The position numbers and the translations under genes are program-made. A DNA stretch of 64,000 bases. It comes from Streptomyces spongiicola (GTDB lineage Bacteria > Actinomycetota > Actinomycetes > Streptomycetales > Streptomycetaceae). The stretch is taken from assembly GCF_003122365.1 (NCBI RefSeq), contig NZ_CP029254.1:5047501-5111500 (forward strand). Direction: 5' to 3'. This document shows positions 27,178 through 37,549 of this stretch, in pieces. The notes under the pieces were generated by a model. The model worked only from the letters and a program-made list of their open reading frames with translations. It was not told the DNA's origin and did no database searches. Position 1 is the first letter of the stretch; each line of letters begins with the position of its first letter.

Positions 27178-28209
27178 CTACTTGGCGCGGTCGAAGTCGA
27201 TGGCGCTGTAGGCGCGCAGCTTCGACAGGCGATGGCTCGAGTCGATCTGCCGGATGGTGCCCGACTTGGAGCGCATGACGAGTGACTGGGTGGTCGCGGT
27301 CGCGGAGCGGTAGCGCACCCCGCGGAGCAGCTCGCCGTCCGTGATTCCGGTCGCGACGAAGAACACGTTGTCGCCGCTGACCAGGTCGTCCATGAGAAGC
27401 ACACGGTCCAGGTCGTGGCCGGCGTCGACGGCGCGCTGCCGCTCCTCCTCGTCCTTCGGCCACAGCTTGCCCTGGATGGTGCCGCCGAGGCACTTGATCG
27501 CGCACGCGGCGATGATGCCCTCCGGTGTGCCGCCGATGCCCATCAGCATGTCGACGCCGGTGCCCTCGCGCACGGCCATGATCGCGCCCGCGACATCGCC
27601 GTCCGAGATGAACTTGATGCGGGCGCCCGTCTCGCGGATCTCCTTGACGATGCCCTCGTGGCGGGGGCGGTCCAGGATGACGACGGTGACGTCCTCGGGG
27701 GAGGAGCTCTTCGCCTTGGCCACCCGGCGGATGTTCACCGAGACCGGGGCGTTGATGTCGACGAAGTCGGCGGCCTCGGGGCCGGTGACCAGCTTGTCCA
27801 TGTAGAACACCGCGGACGGGTCGAACATGGTGCCCCGGTCGGCCGCCGCGAGTACCGCGATCGCGTTCGGCATGCCCTTGGCGGTGAGCGTGGTGCCGTC
27901 GATCGGGTCCACGGCGATGTCGCACTCCGCGCCCGTCCCGTCGCCGATCCGCTCTCCGTTGAACAGCATCGGGGCCTCGTCCTTCTCGCCCTCCCCGATC
28001 ACTACGACACCGTTCATCGACACGGTGCTCACGAGGGTGCGCATGGCCTTGACGGCCGCGCCGTCGGCGCCGTTCTTGTCACCGCGGCCGACCCAGCGTC
28101 CGGCGGCCATGGCGGCGGCCTCGGTGACGCGTACGAGCTCCAGGGCGAGGTTGCGGTCCGGGGCCTCGGGCGAGACCTCGAGCTGGGACGGAAGATGATG
28201 CTCGGTCAT
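27178..28209 (-). CDS. glpX: Class II fructose-1,6-bisphosphatase
   Basis: A 343-residue GlpX that hydrolyses fructose 1,6-bisphosphate for gluconeogenesis. The metal and substrate motifs [15 protein letters not shown] (near residue 73) and [16 protein letters not shown] (near 97) are intact, as are [18 protein letters not shown] and [20 protein letters not shown]. It starts at ATG 28209 with AAAGG upstream; codons further up are shadow. It is divergent from the DUF4245 gene and convergent with wblI. Confidence 0.95.
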   Translation of the reverse strand: MTEHHLPSQLEVSPEAPDRNLALELVRVTEAAAMAAGRWVGRGDKNGADGAAVKAMRTLVSTVSMNGVVVIGEGEKDEAPMLFNGERIGDGTGAECDIAVDPIDGTTLTAKGMPNAIAVLAAADRGTMFDPSAVFYMDKLVTGPEAADFVDINAPVSVNIRRVAKAKSSSPEDVTVVILDRPRHEGIVKEIRETGARIKFISDGDVAGAIMAVREGTGVDMLMGIGGTPEGIIAACAIKCLGGTIQGKLWPKDEEERQRAVDAGHDLDRVLLMDDLVSGDNVFFVATGITDGELLRGVRYRSATATTQSLVMRSKSGTIRQIDSSHRLSKLRAYSAIDFDRAK

Positions 28210-28334
28210 CGGAGCGCACCTTTCTGTACGACGACGGCCGGGATGAAGAGGGTGCTGTGACTCTATCGGTACGTCGACAAAATGAGCAGAGGGGCCCACG
28301 TCTGAGCGGACGGCCTTGATGCGACGATAGTGCG

Positions 28335-28898
28335 GTGGCAGGCAAGCGTGGCAACCAGACAGTGCGCGGAATGATCCAGTCGATGGCGGTCATCTGCGCG
28401 TTCGCAGGCGTCATCTACCTCTTCATCCCGCACGACGACTCCCTGGACCCGATCCAGCCCGTCGACTACAGGGTGGAACTGGTGACGGCCCGCCGGGCGG
28501 CACCCTATCCGGTGGCGGCCCCCGCGGGGCTGCCCGCCGACTGGAAGCCGACCTCGGTCACCTTCCGGCGCGAGGACGGCCACGCCTGGCACCTCGGCTT
28601 CCTGGACCCGGACGGGCAGTACGTGGCGGTCGAGCAGTCCACGGAGGCGCCGCGGCAGTACGTCCCGAGGGTCACTCAGCAGGCGGCCCCGACCGACACC
28701 ACCCAGTCGGTCGGCGGAGAGAGCTGGCAGCGCTGGGAGGGCCCGAAGTACGACGCTCTGGTCCGCACCGACCAGGGCTCGACGACGGTGGTGACGGGGA
28801 CGGCCTCGTACGAGCGGCTCGCGCAGATGGCCGCGGCGCTGGAGTCGGAGTCCGGCGCCACGCCGTCGCCGGTGCCGTCCGCCGCCGCCTCCTCCTGA
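28335..28898 (+). CDS. DUF4245 membrane-anchored protein
   Basis: A 187-residue protein with a single N-terminal membrane helix (residues 13-31, [20 protein letters not shown]) and an extracytoplasmic domain typical of DUF4245: [31 protein letters not shown] and [19 protein letters not shown]. The function is unknown. In actinobacteria it is commonly encoded next to glpX and the exonuclease VII genes, as here. The GTG start at 28335 is preceded closely by a GATAGT-like -10, so a short or absent leader is possible. Confidence 0.88.
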   Translation: MAGKRGNQTVRGMIQSMAVICAFAGVIYLFIPHDDSLDPIQPVDYRVELVTARRAAPYPVAAPAGLPADWKPTSVTFRREDGHAWHLGFLDPDGQYVAVEQSTEAPRQYVPRVTQQAAPTDTTQSVGGESWQRWEGPKYDALVRTDQGSTTVVTGTASYERLAQMAAALESESGATPSPVPSAAASS

Positions 28899-28910
28899 CC
28901 CGGGCCCCGT

Positions 28911-29005
28911 GCCGGACGCAGGGCCGGACGCCGTGCCGGACGCAGGGCCGGACGCCGTGCCGGGCCCGTGCCGGACGCAGGGCCGGACGCAGGGCCGGAC
29001 GCCGT
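28911..29005. repeat. 12-bp tandem repeat (GCCGGACGCAGG type)
   Basis: About eight units recur at 28911, 28923, 28935, 28947, 28959, 28970, 28982 and 28994, alternating GCAGG and GCCGT endings. They lie just after the DUF4245 gene. The region up to 29307 contains no gene; it also holds GGCGGCGCGCGGTGCGGAG repeats (29200-29290). Confidence 0.85.
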
Positions 29006-29070
29006 CGACCCGCACGCCGGCCTGATCGGCCCGCCGGGCAGGCCCGGCTCCGGAGCGCGCACCTGTTGCC

Positions 29071-29122
29071 GCGGCTTCGCCGCGTTCGGGGCCGCCCGAA
29101 CCCCTGAGCGCGGCGAAGCCGC
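29071..29122 (-). terminator. Compound hairpin in the DUF4245/nitroreductase gap
   Basis: 14-bp perfect arms GCGGCTTCGCCGCG (29071-29084)/CGCGGCGAAGCCGC (29109-29122) enclose an inner TTCGGG-GCCG-CCCGAA hairpin (29085-29100). It lies between convergent genes and can terminate either. Confidence 0.7.
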
Positions 29123-29307
29123 CGCACCGGACGGTGCGGCGGCCCGTGTGCCGCGGTGGCCCCGGCGGCGGGCGGCGCTTCCACCGCGGCAACGGCGTGG
29201 CGGCGCGCGGTGCGGAGATGCGTGCGGCGTGGCGGCGCGCGGTGCGGAGGGGTGTGTGGAGGGGCGGCGCGCGGTGCGGAGGGGCGTGTGGAGGCGCGGA
29301 GGGGTGC

Positions 29308-29898
29308 TCAGACGGTGGTGACCACGTCGTCGAACGGCAACCGCGGCGACCGCGGGAACCAGGCGTGCTCGCCCGGCCTGCCGATGTTGACCACCATCAG
29401 CGGGGTGTGGTCGTCGTCCAGGAACTCCTTCTTCACACCGGCGGAGTCGAAGCCCGTCATGGGGCCGGCGGCCAGACCGGCTGCGCGGACCCCGATGATG
29501 AAGTACGCGGCCTGGAGCGCGGCGTTCAGCGCGGCGGACTGCTCACGGACCGGGCGCTCGGCGAAGAAGGCGTCCTTCGCCTGCGGGTAGTGCGGGAACA
29601 GCGCGGGCAGCTCCTGGTGGAACTCGTTGTCGGCGGCGAGGATCGCCACCAGCGGAGCGGTGGACGTCTTGGGGCGGTTGCCTTCGGCCATGTGCCGCAC
29701 CAGACGTTCACGGGCCTCGGCGGAGCGCACCAGGACGACGCGCAGCGGGGACTGGTTGAAGGCCGTGGGCCCGTACTTGACCAGGTCGTAGACCGCCTGC
29801 ACCTGCTCCTCGGTCACCGGCTCGTCGGTGAAGGTGTTGGCGGTGTGGGCCTCCCGGAAGAGGAGGTCCTGGGCGGTGCGGTCGAGAACGAGGGACAT
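29308..29898 (-). CDS. Malonic semialdehyde reductase/nitroreductase family protein (RutE-like)
   Basis: A 196-residue FMN-dependent nitroreductase-fold protein of the RutE/HadB group: LFREAHTANTFTDEPVTEEQ, then YGPTAFNQSPLRVVLVRS (FMN-binding), ALQAAYFIIGVRAAGLAAGPMTGFD and MVVNIGRPGEHAW. In Escherichia coli RutE reduces malonic semialdehyde from uracil breakdown; no other rut gene is here, so the substrate is open. ATG 29898 follows GGAAGG. Two direct TTCAACTAAAT repeats upstream suggest control by a dedicated regulator. Confidence 0.85.
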   Translation of the reverse strand: MSLVLDRTAQDLLFREAHTANTFTDEPVTEEQVQAVYDLVKYGPTAFNQSPLRVVLVRSAEARERLVRHMAEGNRPKTSTAPLVAILAADNEFHQELPALFPHYPQAKDAFFAERPVREQSAALNAALQAAYFIIGVRAAGLAAGPMTGFDSAGVKKEFLDDDHTPLMVVNIGRPGEHAWFPRSPRLPFDDVVTTV

Positions 29899-29967
29899 GG
29901 TGCTTGCCTTCCGGATGGGCTGGGGGGTCGGGCCGATGGCTCACCGTACGACCGAGATAGGTGAAGA

Positions 29968-30034
29968 TTCAACTAAATCGGACTCCGGGTGAGTCAAGTC
30001 ACGCAACTTTCAATAGCTCAAGGTTCAACTAAAT
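29968..30034 (-). promoter_or_regulatory. Paired direct repeats upstream of the nitroreductase gene
   Basis: TTCAACTAAAT occurs at 29968-29978 and again at 30024-30034, 56 bases apart, in the most A/T-rich patch of this area. Read on the gene strand they are ATTTAGTTGAA boxes, the style used by MarR/HxlR-type redox regulators. Between them lies TTGACT, a -35-like sequence on the gene strand. The remaining gap to xseB (30035-30328) shows only GGCCTGACATCCGAA repeats (about 30286-30325). Confidence 0.55.
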
Positions 30035-30328
30035 TGGCTGCGCGGTTATGCCCCGCTCTGCTCCTGGGTATCCGGAACCGTCGTCCCCGGCGGTGCGGGC
30101 GGCCTCGGCGTGGTCGCCCGCACCGCCGGCCCGGTGTCGGCCCGGTGTCGGCCCGATGCCGCCCCATGCGTCCGGCCGTCCGCCGGCCGGTGGTGCGGTG
30201 CCACTGCGGCCTGCCCGCTCAGGCTTCGCACCCGGCCCCGTCCGTGCTTCCCCCGTGGCCCGGCGTCCGATGGCCTGGCGCTCGATGGGCTGACATCCGA
30301 AGGCCTGACATCCGAAGGCCCGGCTGCC

Positions 30329-30649
30329 TCAGCGGCCCGGTCCGGCCTCGCCCCCGCCGACGTCCCCGCTCACACCGTCGCTGCCGCTGCCGCTGTCCGC
30401 GGTCGTCCTGGCAGCGCCCGGAGCACCCTGGCCCCCGGGCTCGTCCCGCTCCGTCAGCGCCGCGTCCAGCCGTGCGCGGGCGCCGTCGAGCCAGCGGCGG
30501 CACACCTTGGCCAGTTCCTCGCCGCGCTCCCACAGCGCCAGGGACTCCTCCAGCGTCGTGCCGCCCGCCTCCAGCCGGCGCACGACGTCGATCAACTCGT
30601 CCCTCGCCTGTTCGTAGCCGAGTGTGCCCTTGTCGGTCCTGGCCGTCAT
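30329..30649 (-). CDS. xseB: Exodeoxyribonuclease VII small subunit
   Basis: A 106-residue protein. The first 65 residues are the XseB fold: GYEQARDELIDVVRRLEAGGTTLEESLALWERGEELAKVCRRWLDGARARLDAAL. A disordered Gly/Ser-rich tail follows. It binds the long helices of XseA to form the enzyme that degrades single-stranded DNA. It lies 343 bases downstream of xseA on the same strand, whereas the two genes usually lie close together. Confidence 0.9.
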   Translation of the reverse strand: MTARTDKGTLGYEQARDELIDVVRRLEAGGTTLEESLALWERGEELAKVCRRWLDGARARLDAALTERDEPGGQGAPGAARTTADSGSGSDGVSGDVGGGEAGPGR

Positions 30650-30992
30650 GTCTCCACCCTAGTTCCCCACCCGGCAAGCACTGCCGTATCGATCCGGCCA
30701 GGCAGGCGCCCTCGCCGTGCCGGCCGGGAAACCCCGTCGGCTCCGCCGCTCGGACGTCCTCCGGCCCTGCGCTGCCGGCGCGCACCGGGCGACGCCCCCG
30801 ACGGGCTGAGATCGCCGGACGCGGAACCGGAGCCCGCCGGTGCCGCCGTCGCCGATGCCGCCGTCCGGCCGTGCCCGTAGAGGCCGGCCGCACGGGGCCG
30901 CGAGCCGTGGCCCCGCCTGCCGCTCAGCCGCCCGGCAGGCGACCGCCCAGCCGCCCAGCCGCTCAGCCGCCCGGAAAGCCGACGCGGGCCGC
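30650..30992. other. Non-coding gap between xseA and xseB
   Basis: 343 bases with no credible gene. The right half has CAGCCGCCC-type decamer repeats (30918-30975). The frames that cross it are Arg/Ala-rich shadows. Confidence 0.5.
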
Positions 30993-32204
30993 TCAGTCAC
31001 CCGACACCCGTACCCGGAACCCGCCCTCCGCGACCCGCGCCCGCAGTTGCTCGTCCGCCGACACCTCTCGGGCCGCGCGCACCACCGTGCCGTCCTCGCG
31101 TTGCAGCACCGCGTACCCCCGCTCCAGCGTCGCCGCGGGCGACAGCGCGACGACGCGCGCGCGGGTGTGGGACAGCTCGGAGTCAGCGCGGTCCAGCAGA
31201 TGCCCCAGAACCCGGCGGCCCCGGGCCGCCAGGGCGTCCGTCTCCTGCTCGCGGTCCTCCACCATCCGATGCGGATGCTCCATGACACGCCGGTGCAGGC
31301 AGTGCTGCAGTCCCCGCTCCTCGCGCTCCAGCAGGCCGCGGACCGTCCTCAGGGCACGGTCCCGCAGCGTCCGCACCCGGTCCAGCTCCTCGCCGACGTC
31401 GGGCACGACCTTCTTCGCGGCGTCCGTCGGTGTCGAGGCCCGCAGATCGGCCACCAGATCGAGCAGCGGGGAGTCGGGCTCGTGCCCGATGGCGGACACC
31501 ACCGGAGTGCGGCAGTCGGCGACCGCGCGCACCAGCTGCTCGTCGGAGAACGGCAGCAGGTCCTCCACGCTGCCCCCGCCGCGCGCCACGATGATCACGT
31601 CCACGCCCGGGTGCTCGTCCAGCTCCTGCACCGCCTGGATCACCTGCGGCACCGCGCGCACCCCCTGGACGGCTGCGTTGCGCACCTCGAACCGGACGGC
31701 GGGCCACCGCCTCCGCGCGTTCTCCAGGACGTCCCGCTCGGCGGCGGAGGCCCGCCCGCAGACCAGGCCGACCAGTTGAGGCAGGAACGGCAGGGGCTTC
31801 TTGCGGTCCGGCGCGAACAGGCCCTCGGCGCCGAGCGACCGCTTCAGGCGCTCCAGCCGCGCCAGCAGCTCACCGATGCCGACGGGCCTTATCTCGGCGG
31901 CCCGGAGCGAGAGCTGCCCGCGCGGGGCGTACCACTCGGGCTTGGCGTGGACGACCACGCGCGCGCCCTCGGCCACGGCATCCGCGACCGCGTCGAACAC
32001 CTGCCGGTAGCAGGTGACGCTCACCGAGATGTCGTACGCGGGATCGCGCAGGGTCAGGAAGACCACCCCGGCGCCGGGACGGCGGGACAGCTGGGTGATC
32101 TGCCCCTCGACCCAGACCGCGCCCAGCCGGTCGATCCACCCTCCGATGAGCCGTGACACCTCGCCCACGGGCAGGGGGGCTTCGGCTGACGTAGTGAGAC
32201 CCAT
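30993..32204 (-). CDS. xseA: Exodeoxyribonuclease VII large subunit
   Basis: A 403-residue catalytic subunit. An N-terminal OB-fold ([24 protein letters not shown]) is followed by the catalytic core: [43 protein letters not shown] and [29 protein letters not shown], which carry the conserved metal-site residues. A long coiled C-terminal region binds XseB. It starts at ATG 32204 ([17 protein letters not shown]). Confidence 0.93.
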   Translation of the reverse strand: MGLTTSAEAPLPVGEVSRLIGGWIDRLGAVWVEGQITQLSRRPGAGVVFLTLRDPAYDISVSVTCYRQVFDAVADAVAEGARVVVHAKPEWYAPRGQLSLRAAEIRPVGIGELLARLERLKRSLGAEGLFAPDRKKPLPFLPQLVGLVCGRASAAERDVLENARRRWPAVRFEVRNAAVQGVRAVPQVIQAVQELDEHPGVDVIIVARGGGSVEDLLPFSDEQLVRAVADCRTPVVSAIGHEPDSPLLDLVADLRASTPTDAAKKVVPDVGEELDRVRTLRDRALRTVRGLLEREERGLQHCLHRRVMEHPHRMVEDREQETDALAARGRRVLGHLLDRADSELSHTRARVVALSPAATLERGYAVLQREDGTVVRAAREVSADEQLRARVAEGGFRVRVSGD

Positions 32205-32448
32205 GCCCGCGAGCGTAACGGCCGCCTATGACACGACCGGCCCTGCGGCACCGCTCCCCGCCCCGCACCGGGCCGTACCGCGTCGGGCAGCCATCCCCGC
32301 CCCGCCCCGCACCGGGCCGCCCCGCACCGGGCCGCCCCGCCCGGGGCGGCACCGCCCCGCGCATCCCCGCTCCGCCCTGCGCCGAGCCGCTCGCGGAGAT
32401 CCGGCGTCGGGACCGCCGGCCGTAGCCACCGACCCGGAGCATTGGCCC

Positions 32449-32556
32449 GCACCGGCTCCCGTGCCTGCACCGGCTCCCGCGCCCGCACCGGCTCCCGCGC
32501 CCGCACCGGCTCCCGCGCCTGCACCGGCTCCCGTGCCTGCACCGGCTCCCGCGCCC
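32449..32556. repeat. 18-bp tandem repeat, six copies
   Basis: GCACCGGCTCCCG recurs at 32449, 32467, 32485, 32503, 32521 and 32539, with alternating TGCCT/CGCCC linkers. It lies immediately before the 61-bp-period array. The sequence from 32205 to 32448 is CCGCCCCGCACCGGG-type simple repeat without a gene. Confidence 0.9.
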
Positions 32557-32606
32557 GCGTCGCCTGTCGACCTGAGGCCTTCCGTCCGGCACGCCCCGCC
32601 CGCGAG

Positions 32607-32819
32607 GGGAACGACCACGCGCGCACGTGGCCGCGGGGTGACCTGAGCACGTCCGCCAGTTGGGCCCGGGAACGACCACGCGCGCACGTGGCCGCGGCCA
32701 CCCGCATCACCGGCGACGTGGAGGACGGAGGAACGACCACGCGCGGCCGCGGGATCCGCGTGACGCGGAAGCTCGGCGGCGCCGAGGGACCCAACGACCA
32801 CGCGCGGCCGCGGGATCCG
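32607..32819 (-). CRISPR. Four-repeat CRISPR-like array with 61-bp period
   Basis: The core AACGACCACGCGCG begins at 32610, 32671, 32732 and 32793, exactly 61 bases apart. Repeats 1 and 2 (32607-32636, 32668-32697) are identical over 30 bases. Repeats 3 and 4 (from 32730 and about 32791) share 28 bases with each other but only the 14-16-base core with the first pair. The three intervening 31-33-base stretches are mutually unrelated. On the minus strand the first pair reads with a CCACG/CGTGG stem and ends in TCGTTCC, like actinobacterial type I-E repeats. No cas gene lies in the window, so this is an orphan or a mimic. Confidence 0.45.
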
Positions 32820-32867
32820 CACCCGGATCAGCCCCGTGGGCGATCGTTCGCCCGTCCGGGGCGCCCT

Positions 32868-32873
32868 TACGAT
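32868..32873 (+). promoter_or_regulatory. TACGAT -10 element at ispH
   Basis: TACGAT ends seven bases before the ispH ATG. Transcription from it would begin at or next to the start codon, implying a leaderless mRNA. No good -35 box is seen. Confidence 0.4.
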
Positions 32874-32879
32874 GGGGGC

Positions 32880-33860
32880 ATGACTGCAACGAACGCCCGC
32901 CGCGTCCTCCTCGCCGCACCCCGTGGCTACTGCGCGGGCGTGGACCGTGCCGTGATCGCCGTGGAGAAGGCCCTCGAGCAGTACGGCGCGCCGATCTACG
33001 TCCGCCACGAGATCGTCCACAACAAGTACGTGGTGCAGACCCTGGAGAAGAAGGGCGCGATCTTCGTCGAGACGACGGAGGAGGTGCCCGAGGGGTCCAT
33101 CGTCATGTTCTCGGCGCACGGCGTGGCCCCGGTCGTCCACGAGGAGGCCGCCGAGCGGAAGCTGGCCACCATCGACGCGACCTGCCCCCTGGTCACGAAG
33201 GTCCACAAGGAGGCCGTGCGGTACGCGAAGGACGACTTCGACATCCTCCTCATCGGCCACGAGGGCCATGAGGAGGTCATCGGCACCACCGGCGAGGCCC
33301 CGGAGCACATCACCCTGGTGGACGGTCCCGACGACGTGGACAAGGTCGAGGTCCGTGACCCGTCCAGGGTCGTCTGGCTGTCCCAGACCACGCTGTCCGT
33401 CGACGAGACGATGGAGACCGTGGACCGGCTGAAGACCAAGTTCCCGCTGCTGGTCTCCCCGCCGAGCGACGACATCTGCTACGCCACGCAGAACCGCCAG
33501 ATCGCGGTGAAGCAGATGGGTGCCGAGGCGGACCTGGTCATCGTCGTCGGCTCGCAGAACTCCTCCAACTCCAAGCGGCTCGTCGAGGTCGCCCTGGGAG
33601 CGGGCGCCCGCGACGCCCACCTCGTGGACTACGCCCGCGAGATCGACGAGGCCTGGCTGGAGGGCGTCTCCACCGTGGGCCTCACGTCGGGTGCGTCGGT
33701 GCCGGAGGTGCTGGTCGACGAGGTCCTCGAGTGGCTGTCGCAGCGCGGGTTCGAGGACGTCGAGATCGTGAAGGCGGCCGAGGAGTCGATCACGTTCTCG
33801 CTGCCCAAGGAACTCCGCCGGGACCTGCGGGCCGAGGCGTCGTCACTCGTCGACGACTGA
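32880..33860 (+). CDS. ispH: 4-hydroxy-3-methylbut-2-enyl diphosphate reductase
   Basis: A 326-residue Fe-S enzyme, the last step of the non-mevalonate isoprenoid pathway; it yields IPP and DMAPP, precursors also of the UppS product. The three cluster cysteines are in GYCAGVDRA (residue 19), [11 protein letters not shown] (near 102) and [11 protein letters not shown] (near 202); the acid-transfer motif SQTTLS and [10 protein letters not shown] are also present. The ATG at 32880 gives [20 protein letters not shown]. Confidence 0.95.
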   Translation: MTATNARRVLLAAPRGYCAGVDRAVIAVEKALEQYGAPIYVRHEIVHNKYVVQTLEKKGAIFVETTEEVPEGSIVMFSAHGVAPVVHEEAAERKLATIDATCPLVTKVHKEAVRYAKDDFDILLIGHEGHEEVIGTTGEAPEHITLVDGPDDVDKVEVRDPSRVVWLSQTTLSVDETMETVDRLKTKFPLLVSPPSDDICYATQNRQIAVKQMGAEADLVIVVGSQNSSNSKRLVEVALGAGARDAHLVDYAREIDEAWLEGVSTVGLTSGASVPEVLVDEVLEWLSQRGFEDVEIVKAAEESITFSLPKELRRDLRAEASSLVDD

Positions 33861-33998
33861 CGCGCCGCGCCGCCCCGCCCCCCCGGCCCGGTCGGCTCGC
33901 CGCGGTCCGGAGGGGCGCGGGCGGCCGGGGGAGGGAAGTCCGGCGCGGGCCCCGCCGTCGGGGAGTGGCGGTCAGATCTTCCTCGTAACGTTGTGCCC

Positions 33999-34739
33999 AT
34001 GAACGTCTTCGGAGTGGACATCGGCGGATCGGGGATCAAGGGCGCCCCCGTGGACCTGGACCGCGGCGAACTCGCCGAACCCCGTCACAAGGTACTCACC
34101 CCGCACCCGGCCGGGCCCGAGCCGGTGGCCGACTGCGTCGCGGAGGTGGTGCGGCACTTCGGCTGGTCGGGCCCCGTCGGGGTCACCTTCCCCGGAGTGG
34201 TCACCGGCTCGGTCATCCGTACGGCCGCCAACGTCGACAAGAACTGGATCGACGTCGACGCCGCCGAACTGCTGCGCGAGCGGCTCGGCGTCCCGGTGAC
34301 CGTGCTGAACGACGCTGACGCCGCGGGAGTGGCCGAGATGACCTTCGGGGCCGGCAAGGGCCGCAAGGGCACGGTGATGCTGCTGACCCTGGGCACGGGT
34401 ATCGGCAGCGCGCTCTTCATGGACGGCAGCCTGGTGCCGAACACGGAACTCGGCCATCTGGAGCTGCACGGCCACGAGGCCGAGAAGCGGGCATCGACCA
34501 AGGCCAAGGAGGACGAGGGGCTGAGCTGGGAGCACTGGGCCCGCCGGGTCCAGAAGTACCTGGCCCACCTGGAGATGCTGTTCTCGCCCGAACTGTTCAT
34601 CCTCGGCGGCGGGGTCAGCCGCAAGGCGGACAAGTTCGTTCCGCTGCTCCATCACATCCGGGCGGAGATCGTCCCGGCCCAGCTGCGGAACAACGCGGGA
34701 ATCGTCGGAGCGGCCATGACGGCGGCCCGGCACGGCTGA
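33999..34739 (+). CDS. ppgK: Polyphosphate glucokinase
   Basis: A 246-residue ROK-family kinase that phosphorylates glucose with polyphosphate or ATP. The phosphate-binding motif [13 protein letters not shown] starts at residue 7, the polyP-type loop NVDKNWID is near 79, [11 protein letters not shown] near 103 and [13 protein letters not shown] near 130. The ATG at 33999 gives [10 protein letters not shown]; a GTG two codons earlier is less likely. It lies about 140 bases after ispH on the same strand. Confidence 0.93.
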   Translation: MNVFGVDIGGSGIKGAPVDLDRGELAEPRHKVLTPHPAGPEPVADCVAEVVRHFGWSGPVGVTFPGVVTGSVIRTAANVDKNWIDVDAAELLRERLGVPVTVLNDADAAGVAEMTFGAGKGRKGTVMLLTLGTGIGSALFMDGSLVPNTELGHLELHGHEAEKRASTKAKEDEGLSWEHWARRVQKYLAHLEMLFSPELFILGGGVSRKADKFVPLLHHIRAEIVPAQLRNNAGIVGAAMTAARHG

Positions 34740-34802
34740 GCCGCCCCGCCGGGCACGCGGACGCGGGGGAGGCGCCGTCGCACCGCTGACGGGGACCTCC
34801 CC

Positions 34803-35444
34803 TCAGACGCGGCGCGGCGGCCCGGAGGGCCGGCGGGCACGGCGCCGGGCCGCCATCAGCCGGATCTTCCGCACGGTCGCGATCAGCCCGGCGACCAGCG
34901 TGCCCCCGTACAGCCAGCCCGCCTGCACGGCCAGCGCGGTGACGACGGCCATGACCTCGACACCGATGCCCCCGGGCCCGCCGGTCCCCGCCGAACCGCC
35001 GGTGATCGGTACCAGCCCCACGGCGAACGCGATCGGCACGCTGATCGGTGCGGTGACCAGGTCGGCGCTGCGTACCCAGAACCCGGTCAGAGCGCTGACC
35101 GGCAGGAACAGCACCCCGTAGACGACGGCGGAGCCGTCGAACAGGAGCTGGTCGACTGAGCCGATCACCAGCATCAGGGTGCAGGCGAACAGCCCGGCGC
35201 CCAGTCCGGTCAGCCGCGGGTTGGGCAGTCTGCGCAGGGCGGCCACCATCGGAGGACCCTGGCGCGCGGGCCGCTTCCCGGTCCGCTGGGGGGTGTCCGG
35301 CTGCCCGGGTCCACCGGGCCGGGCCGCGACCCGCTGGACCGAGGCGCCCTCGATGAGAGCGCCCTTGGAGAGGGGGGCCTGCTGCGAGAGAGGGGCCTGC
35401 GGCCGCGGCTGCCTCGAGGGGGTACCAGTCCTTTGCTGCTCCAC
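34803..35444 (-). CDS. DUF6542 membrane protein
   Basis: A 213-residue protein. The first 75 residues are Pro/Gln/Arg-rich and probably disordered in the cytosol. Four hydrophobic helices follow (about 80-98, 103-123, 128-148 and 162-188: LTGLGAGLFACTLMLVIG, YGVLFLPVSALTGFWV, then ITGGSAGTGGPGG and VEVMAVVTALAVQAGWLYG). The tail is strongly basic. The arrangement matches the actinobacterial DUF6542 family commonly found between ppgK and ychF. Function unknown. GTG start at 35444. Confidence 0.75.
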   Translation of the reverse strand: MEQQRTGTPSRQPRPQAPLSQQAPLSKGALIEGASVQRVAARPGGPGQPDTPQRTGKRPARQGPPMVAALRRLPNPRLTGLGAGLFACTLMLVIGSVDQLLFDGSAVVYGVLFLPVSALTGFWVRSADLVTAPISVPIAFAVGLVPITGGSAGTGGPGGIGVEVMAVVTALAVQAGWLYGGTLVAGLIATVRKIRLMAARRRARRPSGPPRRV

Positions 35445-35626
35445 GTGACCAACGTAGGTCGCGATGTGCGATCAGCACGTCACAGGACACGCCCTTTGGG
35501 GGAGCTTGGTCGGGAGTTCGAGGCGTCGCACGCGTGACGTACTCCGGCGGCCCGCCCGTAAACTGGGGGATCGGCCCACCCCCGGGCCCGGCAACCAGCC
35601 GGTCCTCACTCCAGGAAGTCGCCAAC

Positions 35627-36736
<1,110 letters not shown>

Positions 36737-36798
36737 CCGCCGAACCGGCGCCGCAGGCCGGCACCACGATTCATGGTTCGCGAATCAGAAAACAGATG

Positions 36799-36814
36799 TC
36801 AACCACCCGGTTGA
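36799..36814 (+). terminator. Small hairpin after ychF
   Basis: TCAACC-ACCC-GGTTGA (36799-36814), about 60 bases after the ychF stop and before the convergent toxin gene. It is weak, without a T tract. Confidence 0.4.
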
Positions 36815-36883
36815 TTGCGTGCACTTGGGAGAGCGCTGGGATCACATCCACCGGTGAGGTCCGCCCCGAACCGGGCGGATCGC

Positions 36884-37273
36884 TCAGGGAGTGAGGTCGA
36901 GCACCCGGACTTCGGCCCCGTCCCAGGCCTTGGGCTGGACGGTGGCGACGCGTGCCCCATCCAGGCGCTCGGGGCCGGGCATGGCCACATGGTGGGTGTG
37001 GCACCAGCCCAGAGACCGCTCGTGGCCCGAGGCGGCCAGGACTGCGGCGAGATCGAGCGGATGGAAAACCACCTGGTCGAGCATGCCGAGGTGGCTGGCG
37101 AGTCCGGTGCGTATCCGGTCCGCTTCAGCGAGTGCGGCCAACGCGACGTGGACGCGCCAGGCCCCGGTCCCAGCGGCCTGGTACAGAAGGCGGGAGGCCA
37201 GGACGTTGCCTGAGCCCAGAGCGAGCAGCGCGCTGCCGTCGAGGACTACGTCGACGGGGGCGACAGGGTTCAC
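36884..37273 (-). CDS. PIN-domain toxin (VapC-like)
   Basis: A 129-residue PIN-fold protein: VDVVLDGSALLALG places the first catalytic aspartate near residue 12, and a conserved acidic residue follows in ALAALAEADRIR. The C-terminal acidic site is less clear than in classical VapC (no obvious DxxxAA block), so activity may be reduced or the fold divergent. It begins with GTG overlapping the antitoxin stop by four bases, the normal order of a type II module. The target would be RNA. Confidence 0.75.
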   Translation of the reverse strand: MNPVAPVDVVLDGSALLALGSGNVLASRLLYQAAGTGAWRVHVALAALAEADRIRTGLASHLGMLDQVVFHPLDLAAVLAASGHERSLGWCHTHHVAMPGPERLDGARVATVQPKAWDGAEVRVLDLTP

Positions 37274-37521
37274 GCGGCGCTGCCGAGCCGGCGCGTGAGC
37301 TCATCGTCCGCTGTGCGATCCTGCTCGGGGTCCGGGGCGTAGCCGGAGAGCGCGTGCAGGACTTCGAGGGTCTTCGCGACCTGCTCGTCCCGCTCGCTCT
37401 GCGTGAGGGTGTGGGTGGCGAATTCGCCGACGAGCCCCGCGATCGTGGTGTTCTTCTCGGCGGCCAGGATCGCCAGCCGGTCCCGGATGCTGCTCTCGAC
37501 CTTGATCGTTGTGTGTGCCAT
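37270..37521 (-). CDS. Ribbon-helix-helix antitoxin
   Basis: An 83-residue protein. The N-terminal basic strand and helix pair (MAHTTIKVESSIRDRLAILAAEKNTTIAGLVGEFA) fits an RHH DNA-binding fold. The acidic C-terminal half would wrap the PIN toxin encoded downstream. ATG 37521 is chosen over upstream starts because the RHH fold begins there and a perfect palindrome lies just before it, as expected for autoregulation. Confidence 0.82.
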   Translation of the reverse strand: MAHTTIKVESSIRDRLAILAAEKNTTIAGLVGEFATHTLTQSERDEQVAKTLEVLHALSGYAPDPEQDRTADDELTRRLGSAA

Positions 37522-37537
37522 GCCGGACAGAATACAT

Positions 37538-37549
37538 CGGGTATACCCG
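37538..37549 (-). promoter_or_regulatory. Palindromic operator of the toxin-antitoxin operon
   Basis: CGGGTATACCCG is a perfect 12-bp palindrome 17 bases before the antitoxin ATG, next to A/T-rich TATTCT on the gene strand. This position suits binding of the antitoxin itself over the promoter. Confidence 0.6.

Noticed and set aside
29989-32156. Long plus-strand frames opposite xseA and xseB
   Set aside because: They are antisense to well-supported exonuclease VII genes and have Arg/Ser/Pro bias.
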